Below, in pieces: positions 46,885-58,435 of a stretch of 64,000 nt of DNA. The translations under genes were made by a program, and so were the position numbers. Source of the DNA: Prunella strophiata (lineage: Eukaryota; Chordata; Aves; Passeriformes; Prunellidae). Under the pieces are notes generated by a model. It had not been told where the DNA came from, did not search any database, and was given only the letters and a program-made list of their open reading frames with translations. Each line of letters begins with the position of its first letter. Position 1 is the stretch's first letter. The stretch covers positions 1,389,001-1,453,000 of the forward strand of contig JAZBQD010000014.1 in NCBI GenBank assembly GCA_036583965.1, read 5' to 3'.

Positions 46885-48620
46885 ATTCCACTGGGAAGGC
46901 TCAACAAAGAATGTCTCAATGGAGGGTTAGGGATGTCAGGCCCAATACTTCAACTTACTTGCAGAAGCTTTCTGCTCTTCACCAGCCCAGAGCCCAAGAA
47001 GACAAGCAGCACTCCAAAGGATGGATTTAAAAACCAGATAAAGGTATGGCCTGATTGTCTTGAAAATGTTTTTGTTGACTTGTGCTTTCTAGTTGACCAC
47101 TGCTAAGGTGTCAAGTGTTCCCATACCTAAAACTTGCTGTCAGGCTGGACACTCCAGATAATGCTGTGGTCATTGTATAGCAGGTGCCCTTGAAAAGTTT
47201 AGTTTACCTTTTATTCCCTACTACAAAATGCATCAACATTTATTTCCCATATCTGCAGCAGGAAGCACTTTGGATAATCAGTCTCTTCCATGCTAGCAAA
47301 AAGAGGCAAAAACTGTCCTTGCATGAGTACATGATATATCTAAATGAGAATGAAAGCCCTCCAGCAATCAAGTATGCACACAAGTTAAGAGAAGTGACAC
47401 CAATACACACACTTCAGCACATATACATGCATACGCACAAAAAATCATATCCTGGATTTAAAAGGCTTCAAGATTAAAGGCCCAAGGGGCTTAAAACTTA
47501 AAGAAATATTTCTTCCACCTCATTGCATATTCATGAGTGAGTATTTTGGCAAGCAGACTGAGCAAAATAGCTTACAGAATTATGGAAGGAAGATTATTGT
47601 TGATTCCTGTGTGCCACAACAGAGCTTTCACAGAGAGAAAGGAAAATGTAAATAATTGTCCCAATGACTGCATTGGCTCAGGTGAGTCTGAGGGCCCTAT
47701 CCAACTTGGGTCTTGTTGCAGATTTTTGACCCATGTAAGCTGCAAAACTTGGAAAAGGGTACTCCAGGGGCCAGCCCCTTCTGGAGAAAGGTTAAAAGGT
47801 AGGAGGGGAGACCTGCCCTGCACAGCAGGAGGATGCAAAGGCAGCTTTCCCATGGCTTTTCTCTGCTGCTTTTGGTTTGGCCCAGACCTGAAGCTCCCAC
47901 CAGACACCAGGGGTTTGTGTAAGGGTCTCATGTATTCCACCAAATTTGCCCTCAATTACTGTGCAAGATGAAGAGTTGGCAGAGGCTAGTTTTAATCTCC
48001 AGGGTTTTAATTTTTTATGACCCACCACCTCTGCTGTGCAGGTTACTTACCTGGATTTTTCTGTCTTTCAGTGGTTTTTTTTTTTAATTCTCATATTGTT
48101 TTTTGCCAACACTCCATAATGTCTGAAAATCTTTATGGGGTAGAAAAATATTTTTCTCTGTATCACTTTGGCAGATACCATGAATTGACATTATACTAGT
48201 GTTTTATATACCTGATTAACAAGCAAGGTTCAAGAAATTTCAGTGAAAAAACTGAGCAATATTAATGAGACAAAAGTAGATTCTAAGAATTATAGGTAAA
48301 TAATAGCAAGAGAGAATCTCAGTGAAGAAACAACAACTACAAAAAGCAGTTTGCCACTTATGTACCTTTACTAAAATTGACTTAATTTACATAAAAGCAG
48401 AGTGAACAAAGGATAGCTTCTTCAAAAAAGCAGTTTGCTTGTATCCTCTGGTAGCAAGCAGACAACACTGAAGACAAAATTACTGCTACCTTTGAGAGCA
48501 GAAAGGGTGCTTAGCAATGTGAAAAAGTAACAATACAAAGAACAAATGCACACGAGACATACCAGGATTCAGTATCTCACTCGAACCCTGATTTCTTACA
48601 TGAGAGATCCCACACTTTGC

Positions 48621-48706
48621 AGAAAAAAAAATAACAAACAAAAACAAAAAAAACCAAACAAACAAAAAAAAACCAAACTTTTTTTTTTTCTTTTTTTTTT
48701 TTTTCT
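48621..48706. repeat. A/C-rich tract running into poly(T), hairpin-prone
   Basis: AAAAC and AAAC units end in an A9 run, then ACCAAACT, then T runs of 11 and 15 broken by one C. The A-rich and T-rich halves face each other and could fold back. Frames across it are low-complexity. Confidence 0.9.
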
Positions 48707-49145
48707 ATAAGCAACAGAGTAGCTCTCATAAAAGCATGGATGTGGAATTTCAGTGTTGCTCCAGTTGCTGAAGGGATGTATAGAAACCTGCAGCCAGGAG
48801 AAAGGTGTGGATAACTTCATTCAGAAAGCCTGTTTCTGGGTTAAAATAACACAAATTTCACAAAATTTCCTATTTCCACCATGAGACTTAGAAATATTTA
48901 TATTCTACAGAAATAGTTCCAGTTTGTGCGCAGACAGAGTTCCTTAACCCAGCCTAGTTTTAGAATGTCATGCTTTTCTATCTTTTTTCTTTCTTTTTTT
49001 TTTTTTTTCTTCTATCTCCCTAGTCTCATGTCTTTGTAGGCTATATCCCTTTCCCTTGGGAAAGGAAAGCTTGACACCATCTCTCTCCCTGGCTTAGTTA
49101 AGCTTGATTTAATTCATGTCTGGTGAGACAAGGTGAACTGGTAGG
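48707..49145. other. Unique stretch left of the LTR
   Basis: Contains a T15 run at 48994-49008 and a short perfect hairpin (CCTTTCCC-TT-GGGAAAGG, 49048-49065). No internal retroviral sequence is recognised next to the LTR on this side. Confidence 0.5.
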
Positions 49146-49562
49146 TGTTGTAGTTGAGACAGTCACAATACAAAGCAACACTCCATTTTCAGAAGGCTTC
49201 AAACAATTTTTATTATAACATGCATGCTTTTTATACATTCTTAGAAAACTCAGAAGTTTACACTTTACTCATTGGTCAGGAAAGACAAACAAAGTGCTCA
49301 TTGGAATAGTCAATTGCAAATTTCTCTTATTTATCCTTCTTTTTTTTCCTTGGTTTCTGTGTCAACAACCTTGGTAGGAAATTCTTTCAGGGGTAAACGT
49401 GGATCCTCTTATCAAACTTCTCTGGCTCACAGAAGTCACTGTAAAACCTCTTCCACAGGCGGGTCCATTTTCAAGACCAAACCCGTGGTTCTTAGGTCAT
49501 TTAAGGCACAAATTCAGGTGCTGCCTGATCTTCACAGACACTTGGGACCCTGAGGCATGACA
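49146..49562 (-). mobile_element. Probable solo LTR of an avian-type endogenous retrovirus
   Basis: The segment begins TGTTGTAG and ends GGCATGACA, so both strands show the TG...CA termini of an LTR. On the minus strand promoter and polyadenylation parts come in the expected order: CCAAT (49271-49275), a TATA-like TATAAAAAG (49227-49235), then AATAAA (49209-49214). About 60 bases follow to the 3' end. The length of 417 bases fits avian LTRs. No retroviral genes flank it, so it looks like the product of recombination between two LTRs. A clean target-site duplication is not visible: GGTAGG stands before and GGGTAA after. The exact ends are therefore uncertain, and the family is not identified. 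Confidence 0.62.
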
Positions 49563-52500
49563 GGGTAACAGGGCACTGCTGTGTCCCTTCTGCAAAGCAG
49601 TGAACAGGGTCATGGGGACAGGCTCATCTTTGACAAGGTGGAAGTGTAAGTTATGATGTCATTTTTAATATTCCTCAGTAGTCCTGAGTCCCACCTTTGT
49701 GCCCTCTGGCATTATCAGTGCAGACAGAAGTACCTTAGGAAACCTGAGGAGAGGTGGGAGGAGACAGCCAGAACACAGCCTTGATCTAAAATGGTGCCTG
49801 GGCTGAGCAACTTTTAATTGTGAAATAATTCAGAGGTTCTCTCTGCCTCCCTCCCATTTTTGCAGCTGGTTAAAAACACCAGGGCAATGCATTTCCCTGT
49901 GTTTCCTCTGTGCTTGAAGTAACAGCACCAACTGCATTTCTACTGACAACCTGCAATTACTTCAGCAGAGAGCACAGCACAGCCCAAAACTTGAGGCAAG
50001 TATTTGTATCTTAGACAAGGCCATTGGATTAGTGTGTGAATGAGTGAGAATATGGCTGTGGGCTATGTGTGATGACAATTCATAACACATCCATCCCAGA
50101 GGAGATTTATGGATCTGCAGTGTACAATACCTTACCTTCAAATTTATTTTACTGACCCCACTTTGAAATAAAGTAGTATTGTGAATATAAAACTCATGCT
50201 ATTTAAAATATTCCTAATATTATGGGTCTAAAACCAGATTTTTTTTTTTTTTTACTGGATTTTTTGGTGAGATTGTCCCACTGTCTTGGGCTTTTACAAG
50301 GATGACTGTAGTATGCATCAGAAATGTCTCCCATCTGTGTCTCACTGACACTGAACAAGGACTGTGATGGTTCTGTGTGGAACTGTAATGCTGAGCCCAC
50401 AATTAACATTTCTTACACTTACAATTAGATGCTACAACTTGACCCTCCTGCCACTGATTTTATTACCAATCTTCTCTTTTGCCTTTCTGAAACCATTCCT
50501 GTTTGTTCTTAAATCAATTAAAAGCATTGTGAGGACAGCCCATTTCTGTTTGGAGCACTGGGATCTTGAAAAACTGTTTCTATTTCCTGATGGGCTTCCA
50601 TCTTCTCTTGTAAAAGCTTCAAACCAGACTCAACTTTTCAAAAAAAAAAAATACTGCAAGGTAGGTTGTAAAGTTTTGAATGTGTTAGATATGAACTTAG
50701 TTTTTTAATTTTAGGTCTGTGAACATTAAAAACTTCAGGAGGTAGCTATGAGAATTCACTACTAACACAGAGAAATGTGCAGTTTTCAGAAAGTGGAATG
50801 AGATGGTGAATTCTTCCTAAACTAAATTTTAAAAATTTTTACCTAGCTGATTGATGTAAAATCTTGTCATTCTCAAGTATTTAATATGCATCCTGACACA
50901 ACTGACAAAGTTTCATGTTAGTTGATCAACTATTTTGAATAAGAAGAGAAAATATTTTATTCTTTGGAAATGTTTCAAATCCTGATCTGGTTGCACTCCT
51001 CTAGCATTTTGAGAATTCCTTCCACAAAGTGCCTTTGTTAGAACTCTGCTTTTTGTGGATTGGTGTTTTGTTGGTGTTTTGTTTTGTTTTGTTTTGTTTT
51101 TAATTCAAAGACCCTAGAGTAGTATTTCCAAAGGCATAAGGCATGTAGACCAAATCTCTCCCAATGCACCTCAGAAATGTTGGATCTGCAGAAAAACTGA
51201 CAGATAAAAAATAGAGTTCATGAGAAATTTTTTTGCTCTTTACTCTAACTGATGAAACTGTAAATTCAGGGATGAGTACCCAGAAAGCATCTTATTTCCT
51301 GGGTATTTTCCTAGTTCTGTTTGCCTTTGACCAAGCTCATATGTGCATGAATAAATGATGAAGACAAATTTCTGATAGCCAAACTGGTAATTGTGCTTCT
51401 AACCCATTTCAGATTTTTTTTTCTCAAATGCCATAAACTTTTTGATGATGATGATGAATTTGTCAATGCAAATAACCTTGGATCCAAAAGAATTTCCATG
51501 TGGTTTTTTAAATTTATTTTGGTTGGTTTTGTAAAATGTCTAGTTTGAGGAAATTAGCTAAGCCAAGCTTGTCTTCACACAAAAGTCACACCAAAGTAAT
51601 TTGAATCGCTTTATAAATCGATTTTGTTAAACCGATGTGAACACTTGTTTGGACACTCCTAAATTGATTTTGTCCTGGCTTATATTGATTTAGCTTAAGT
51701 CAGGAAGGAATTCACTTAAGATAAATTAATGCAAGTCTGAAATAAAAAGTGCCCACATAGGGTTTGCATGGGCTTGTTAAATTGATTTAAAAATGCACTT
51801 TTAATTAAAGTGATGTAACTTTGTGGAGGGGAGACCTGACACCACAGAGAGAAATCTTTGGCTTGCAGAAATGATGAGCTCTGTCATGTCCTGAAAGGGC
51901 TTTAGGTCTAGTTCAAGGTATTGCAAGATCTCTGCATTGATACCTGAAACAGTTTACAGGAACTTTGCAAATGTGTAGATCTCCCCACTCAGAGAAAATA
52001 CACCTCTTCTGACTCTGACAATTTTCTGGTTTTCCCAATCATCATTATTGTTTCCATTAAGATGAAAGATTAGTGTGCAACAAAATCTGTACAGACTTTT
52101 CAAAATCTGCACACACATTTTAACTTTTCAGCTCTGCTGCCTTTAAGCAAAACCATCTCCAAGACAACTTCCTTCACATGACACAGGCATTGATTTTGAA
52201 ATAGGCAAGCACCTCTTGCATACTGGGGACTAATTTCATATTGAGGCACAATAGGACATTTTCTGGCTTCATAACTAACACTGTCTTGCTAATGTAAAGC
52301 AATCAGTTTTCATTGTACTGCTAATTGTTGAATTTCCATGTGCACTTCAATACACAATTACCAATTTTTCCTCAAATCTATTTGTCCAGCAAAGAGGGTC
52401 TAGACACTGGTGGCCTTGCAAAGTAACCCTGAATAATGAGTTGGAAAAAAAGGCTGTAACCTTCAAGATGCTGGCTGGAATTGGCAATCAAAATCTGAGA

Positions 52501-53077
52501 TTATGCAGAAACCTCTATCTCAGAATGTGTCTTGTTTGCTGAACTCTTGCTTGATGCAAAGTACAGTTTGAGGGAATCTGCATTCCACATTGGCATGTAG
52601 AAATCACACCCATACCCAACTCCCTGATCTCCCAGGAAGAGAAAATAACAAAATTACATGTTTTCAGAGACAAAGCTATGGATGGGACAGTAATCATGGG
52701 TGGTGTTGGATGGGACATCCCTGCTGGAGGGCTGTTCTACTTCCCATTCAGAGATCACCCTCTGCAGTTGCTTTGTTTCTATGGTATTCCCTCTTCTTCC
52801 TTTTGAGTGCTCTGCCCTAGATTCTTGAAGTTCAGTTCACTCATAAACCAGGAGACCTTTGCTAATTGTAGATCTGGCAAAGTGGCTTTGGCATTGCTGA
52901 ACCAACCAGCTGTACTTTCCATGGAAGAGTTCTCACCTACCCGCTGTCATCTAAATAAGAAGCTGAGCTTGGCCAGTACCCTTTCCTTTCTGTGTTTCCC
53001 ACAAACAGGGGAAACAGCCAGTGGATAAGCTTCATTTGCATAGTCCCTGTAATGTCCTATCTTAACTTTTGCTTTTC

Positions 53078-53079
<2 letters not shown>
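49563..53079. other. Unique stretch, no gene seen
   Basis: Contains a (TTTTG)n tract at 51062-51100 and several GATTT-rich motifs near 51600-51800. Short frames at 50364-50708 and 52515-53028 show no recognisable domains. No known repeat was seen. Confidence 0.5.
51062..51100 (+). repeat. (TTTTG)n pentanucleotide tract
   Basis: GTGTTTTGTTGGTGTTTTG is followed by perfect TTTTG units. Confidence 0.9.

Positions 53080-53131
<52 letters not shown>
53080..53131 (+). repeat. (CA)26 dinucleotide microsatellite
   Basis: A perfect CA array followed by an A run. It is likely polymorphic in length. Confidence 0.97.
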
Positions 53132-53135
<4 letters not shown>

Positions 53136-53139
53136 AAAA

Positions 53140-56100
53140 TTGTTTCTTAAACCTTTGCACTATTTCTTGTTTGTATTATTTTACTTGGCACTCCAACTAA
53201 CTTACATCTTAAGTCTGGCAGGCAGCTGGCAACTGTGGAAAGAGTGGGGCAGTGGATTCCTGTCTTTTAGGTAAAAATATTCCTACTAACACATTTTAAA
53301 AGGAGATTTACCCTTCTGTTGCTGCCAGTAGTTGACAGGTTCTATTTGTAATGCATTTCTATATCAGTGCTTTAGGAGTCGTCCCTTGTTCTGTAGCTGT
53401 GTGTTTGCTTTCTCTTTCCCAAGAGCTCGAGTTTGTACTTCTCTATATTTAATTTCATCTTGGTCCCTGTGAATGTTAGAGAGATCCATAGAAAGGTCAA
53501 GTGGGATGGGTCACTGAGGTTAAACTGCTTCATTGCCAAATTTAGTTTCAGGCACATTTGTGCAATGGACTAGAATATTTGCAAAATATTTATTCCTGTC
53601 ACACTGGTGTTCTTTCAAACATTGCATTTCTAACACTGGACTGTATTTTAACAGTGAAAAACAAACTCTGCTGAAGTCTTAAACTTACTGAAGTGTAAGA
53701 AAATGACTCAAGAAAGAAAGGTACACTTGCTGGAAGAGCCATTGGCTCAGTTTCCACTGCCTGAAGAATGCCTACATGGTTTCAGTGACCTCTTGAGCTT
53801 CATTAGTTAACTGGACCGTCTTGTTCACACTTTTGTTTATTTTTTTTTTTTTGTATTGTCTACAGGCATTTGTGTCTTCTGGGGTTATATATTGCAGCTA
53901 AGCAAGCCTCATGGTAAGTCTGAGGATTTTAATTTTCTTATTCTTTACTTCAGGGTCTTTTGGAATAGGTTCATCTATTTTTTAAAAGGCATGTTTCCAA
54001 AGTTTAGTTTAGTTTTCACCTAGAATGTTTTGATTCTTGCCTAACCATGTCACACCTTTTTTATAGGCACCCATAGATTCCACAGTTAGGCTTTTCTTTG
54101 TTATGATTCTTAATAATTCTGTAATTTTGAACAGCAGTAGCTACCAAAGGCACCACTTTTGAGACTGTGCACATTGAAGACATACAAATTCAGCTACCAT
54201 CAAGAAAGAAAGGAGTAAAAAAAGAAAACCATGAGCAATCAGCAAGCAAATTAAAAATATTGGAAAACAAATACTGGGGAAAAAAATAGAAAATTAAAGA
54301 AATCACAGATGGGCTCTTAGCAGAGAGTTTATTCAAAGAACATGTCCTGTACACAGAGGCATGAAAGGCAGTACAGAAATCAGTTTCAGCAGCCAAATGG
54401 AATCCTAGAGAATGAGATATCCTGGGAATGAGTGACATCAGGAGTCAATCAAAGTGCACAGGTAGGAAGGGTAGGAAAGAATTTCAGAGAGGTGGTTGCA
54501 CATGCAGTGTGTGGCAAAGGACTGTCTCCTCTTCCAGCTCTGTGCAGGCACCTCTGTCACTGCAGGAAACAAAACACAATGAGGAACAGGAGGAGAGGGA
54601 TGAAAAATAGGATATTATGAGTGTAAAGCTATGGATAATGATGGAAACGTAAATACAGAACAGGAAAATGTTCTTAAGAACCCACAAACATACCTGCTAC
54701 CTGTTTGTGGATCCTGTCTATCCTTGAGTATTGTGGCAAACTCTCTTGCAAGAAAACATTTGGGCTATTTTTAAAGTTTTCTTATAAGACTTTGAAGTTC
54801 AAGACTGTGCACCAGATTTTTATCCTATTCCAACTACCCTGAATTTGGAGAAACTGAGGTCAGATGTTACCTAAAAGCAGAGGAAGGAAGGACTAACTTG
54901 TGGTTTATATTATAAACCTTCAGAGTTTATAAATGTTAAACTTGAACTGATCTATTATCACTTTTTCTTCTTAGAGGTCTCTCTGGTCACCACTTGTTCT
55001 GTGTGACAAAGGCTAACAAAAAGTTGAGAATCAAGGTAAAATGAGTTATTATTTAAGGTTTTCTTAATTGTGGTGTTAAAAAATAATTCTATGCAGAACA
55101 AGTTTAAGAGCAGCAGATACCTAAGAAACTGTCAAATAGCACTGTTAACTATAATAATTTATCCTATAATTTAATGTAGCCCTGACCCCTGTCATAAGTT
55201 AATACACCATGAAGAACAGTGTGCAAAAAACATGCTTATTAATGAATTGGAGAAATAATGTGACATTGTTTTTTGCCATTTCCCAGGAAATATCTTAATA
55301 TTGGAGTTAGCAGAGCCTAGACAATTTTTGCTATGTAATTATGTCTGTCCATATCTTACCAACTTGTGCTGTGACTAAAAGGTTTGTAATATTAATTATT
55401 CTATCTGACTTCAATTGTTTGATTCAAACCAAAAGCAACAATATGGAGCAACCCTGCATCATGCACTCTTATTTTCTCTATTTTTGCCAATGTTTTAACT
55501 AAAAATTCTTTGTAAATGCTAGCTACAGATGTATACATTCACCACTAGTGCTATGTAAAATACAAAATTCCTCAGAAATCATGCCCCAATTCTTCTTCTA
55601 TTAATGGTCATCTTTTCTGGCTGCTGAGTGGCACAATGCCCTAAATAGTTCTTCTAGAATTTCTCTGCATGCAGGCAGGGAATTCCTATGAGGATTGACA
55701 TGCCAGGGGAAAGGCTGGCTGTTGGTGCTGTGATATTCCAGATATTGCTGTATCCTGTCTATTTTCTGTGCCATTCTTGCAGCTCATGTCCTGTCATTGC
55801 TGCTTTGGCCCAGGTGATGTGCTAGGCTTTAATTACCAGGGCAGAGTGTTCCTGCAACTTAGAGAAGCTTTTTGAAAATACCTCTCTGTGCTCACATACT
55901 TTGAAAACTAATTCTGAAAGACACAAATTAAGACATGGGGTATCAAATAATTTTCCTTCTGCACTATATCTGGTTGCATGTTGGCATTAGTAGTATGGAA
56001 CTCTGCCTAAAAACTCCTGAATTATATAAAAATTGAGGATAGGCTCCTTTTGTAGCTGGTCTGGAGCTGTACTTTGAGTTTTCCTTGACACTCTAAAATG

Positions 56101-56280
56101 TGTCTTAAACTGAGGAGTTTCAGTCAAAAGGAGCTTGTACTAGGAATACTGACAGCTGTGGAAAAGTGCAGCTTTAGGGCAGTGAGTGTCTGCAGAAAAA
56201 GGAGATTCACCCAGCAGGCAACTTCCATGGGGGTTCCTATTGCTGTGGCCACAGGGCTGGCAAAGAATGAGTTCTCTTCT
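53140..56280. other. Unique AT-rich stretch, no gene seen
   Basis: Contains a T13 run at 53840-53852 and short frames without recognisable domains. No gene or known interspersed repeat was identified. Confidence 0.5.
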
Positions 56281-56282
56281 GT

Positions 56283-56360
56283 AAAAAAAAAAAAAAAAAA
56301 AAAAAAAGTAAAAAAAAAAAAATAAATAAATAATAATAAAAAATATATATATATAGATAT
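56283..56360 (+). repeat. A-rich tract grading into AAAT and AT repeats
   Basis: An A25 run, GT, an A13 run, AAAT and AAT units and a short (AT)n with one GAT break follow each other. This is typical slippage-prone sequence, and the poly-lysine frame into it is an artefact. Confidence 0.95.
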
Positions 56361-56605
56361 ATGAAGTGTTTCTAGGCATCTAACAATACTGTAGAGTAGT
56401 TACATTATAAAATGGAGACAATCCTCCACAGAGCTCCAATTTTCAAAAATTGAGACATTAAATTTTGTCTTTTAAGTATCTAATTATAAAGCCCCACTCT
56501 TAGATTCAACAAAATATTATGATACATAGCTTCAGTTTTCAATCAAATGTTTGGATATCAAAGCCAACAGGGCCAATGGGATTCTTGGACGAATCAAAGA
56601 GGTTT
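56361..56605. other. Short unique stretch
   Basis: No feature was recognised between the A-rich tract and the G/T tract. Confidence 0.5.
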
Positions 56606-56609
56606 TTGG

Positions 56610-56640
<31 letters not shown>

Positions 56641-56728
56641 GGGTTTGTTTGTTTGGTGGGGTTTTTTGGGGGTTTTTTGGGGGTTTTTTTTTGGTTTTTT
56701 TTTTTTGGTTGGTTGGTTGGGTTTTTTT
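56606..56728 (+). repeat. G/T-only low-complexity tract with quadruplex potential
   Basis: T17 is followed by G14 (56630-56643), then TTTG units, GGTGGGG, G5 (56668-56672) and G5 (56679-56683) separated by T6, and a (GGTT)n end. Nearly all G lies on the plus strand. Several runs of four or more G within 55 bases meet the usual pattern for an intramolecular G-quadruplex. Six overlapping reading frames across it are low-complexity artefacts. Confidence 0.95.
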
Positions 56729-57667
56729 GCAATTCCCATAGAAATGGACAGCCCTAGTGGTTTGATTTTTCCAGATCAATGAAAGCTAACATGTTCTCTG
56801 ATATTTTATCTGACCATTTGCTTAACAATGGACTTGATGGGGTAAATTTAGAGCAGTTTTAAGGTTTTAAAAGGCATTGCTTTGTTTGCTTGATAATTTA
56901 CTAGGATTTTTTTGGACACCTACTTTCCTAGTAATTTTCCTGTAGAAATGCTGGGTCATTTTACACTCACTTGATTCCTCTGAGGTTTTCTCATTTGACT
57001 TGTATGCTTTGTTCAATAGCAATGAAGGGGTTAACTGTCTGGGTGTTTTTAGGTTTGCACTGTACACAGGGACTTGACATTTTCACACTAATTAGACCAG
57101 GCTGCCTCAGTCCCTCTGTACATGTAACTCATATTTAATTCAATGGAATCATTGAGTCTGCATTGGTGGAAGAGTTGGGTCCATACTTGTCCTATTGTGA
57201 TAATCAGGAAATGTCTTATCCTGTGGTATATTCCATTTACCCACAGCCTAAATATGGAAATATTCAAGTCTTTGGAATATTTCACCTAAATCAAATATTA
57301 GTATCAAAGAGAGAAGTCTTAAAGACTTCCTTCAATCCAAACTTTTCATAATTTGGGACTTGAATAAATACAAGAGCACCACCTCCAGTACAGTAATGCT
57401 GCTGTTGTAGCTTTTGTTTCTGGCATGCCATACGAGTCATACTCATCTTCCCAAGCTATGGGACTTCATGGTTCATATTATTTCATTAATTTAATTTCAT
57501 ATTTAAGTGCATATTTTCTGGAATGCCATTCAGAAGTGCATCCTTTTCCTTTTAGTTGCAGAAAATATGAAGATTTCTGTTGTCTCTGAGGTACTTTTTA
57601 TGGGAAAACAAAACCAGGTGCTCTGGCTACCTCTAGACTTAAGGTCAGACTCACAACATAGTAATTA
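56729..57667. other. Unique stretch, no gene seen
   Basis: No repeat or gene recognised. Opposed short frames at 57088-57351 have no visible domain. Confidence 0.5.
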
Positions 57668-58152
57668 GAGAATCATGGAATGGTTTGAGTTGGAAGGGAT
57701 CTTAATGGTCTTCTTGCTCCAACTCCACTGTCATGGACAGGGACACCTTCCACTAGACCAAGATATTCAAAGCCCCCTCCAACTTGGCCTTGACCACTTC
57801 CAGGGATGAGGCATCCACAAATTCTCTGGACAACCTTTTCCAGTACCTCACCATCCTCACAGTAAAGAATTTTTTCTTAATATCTAAATCCACCCTCTTC
57901 CAGTTCAAAGCCATTCCATCTTGCCCTTGAAAAAAGTGCCTCTGCAGATCTTTGGAAAACCCCTTTAGATAGTGGAAGTGCTATGAGGTCTCCCCAGAGC
58001 CTTCTCTTCTCCTGTTGAGACCTCAACTCTTTAATAGAAGCCTGTCTTCATAGGAGAGGTGCTCCTCCACTCTCATCATCCACTCCAACAGGTCTGTGAC
58101 CTTATGTTGGCAGTTCCTGAGCAGAACTCCTGATGGGGTCTGATGAGAGCAG
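57668..58152 (-). mobile_element. CR1 LINE 3' region
   Basis: The plus strand starts GAGAATCATGGAATGGTTTG and follows the complement of the CR1 3' end in order: GTTGGAAGGGATCTTAATGG, GGACACCTTCCACTAGACCA, CAGGGATGAGGCATCCACAA, CCTCACAGTAAAGAATTTTT, AGCCTTCTCTTCTCCTGTTG, CCTGTCTTCATAGGAGAGGT and GGGGTCTGATGAGAGCAGG. It covers the 3' untranslated region and the very end of ORF2. The element is on the minus strand and noncoding now. It is joined to an endonuclease fragment at 58153-58435. Confidence 0.95.
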
Positions 58153-58435
58153 GTTTTCTTTTAACCCTGGCCCAGAAGCTCTTGGTTGGCCCCCAGGTGG
58201 AGCACCCTGCACTCCAGAGGGTCGCTGGCTTCGGGAATGACAGCCCCTCCTTGTCTTCCCTGCCTTTTCTTTCCAGAGAACCTTGTGTCTTTCCATTCCA
58301 ACACTCCAGGAGCCATCCCACCACCTCTCTGGAATGCCAGTGAGATGCCAGCCCTGCAGGAATGTGCACTCCTGTCTCAGTCCTTTATTCCCCATCCTGT
58401 GTGAGTTTGCATTGAGGCATTTTGGCTGAGCAGGC
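58153..58435 (-). pseudogene. Decayed CR1 ORF2 fragment, start of the endonuclease domain
   Basis: Minus-strand translation from about 58395 leftward begins MGNKGLRQE and continues to IPERWWDGSW and KEKAGKTRRG. The order follows the start of the CR1 endonuclease: the MGNKQ-E-LE segment, the TETWWD motif with its metal-binding glutamate, then a GY-LFR-DR-GRRGGG stretch. Here the T of TETWWD is replaced and the glycine-rich segment is degraded. Frame is lost towards 58250. The part next to 58153 is not clearly assigned. The full reverse transcriptase region expected between this fragment and the 3' region is missing. The enzyme is not functional. Confidence 0.75.

Larger units (their letters stand above)
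44526..48620. other. Mostly unique stretch, no gene seen
   Basis: Includes the candidate conserved block 44990-45620, a T16 run at 45770-45785 facing an A-rich run at 45819-45839 (a possible hairpin), and a 23-base string TTGGATGAGCTC-TTAGGCAGGAA repeated at 46809 and 46862. A GC-richer patch at 47690-47960 has open frames on both strands (up to 144 codons) with no recognisable domain. Confidence 0.5.

Noticed and set aside
47537..47971. 144-codon plus-strand frame with a 127-codon frame opposite
   Set aside because: It sits in a GC-richer patch with open frames on both strands and no recognisable domain. Low stop-codon density explains it.
53080..53131. Short regularly repeated units, considered as a CRISPR-like array
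   Set aside because: This is a plain (CA)n microsatellite. No array of repeats with unique spacers exists in the window.
56519..56782. Several overlapping frames rich in Gly/Phe/Trp or Lys/Pro/Asn
   Set aside because: All arise from the G/T-only low-complexity tract read in different frames and strands.
58076..58395. Opposed frames of up to 97 codons on both strands
   Set aside because: The minus-strand frame starting MGNKGL is a decayed CR1 endonuclease fragment. The others are shadows of it.
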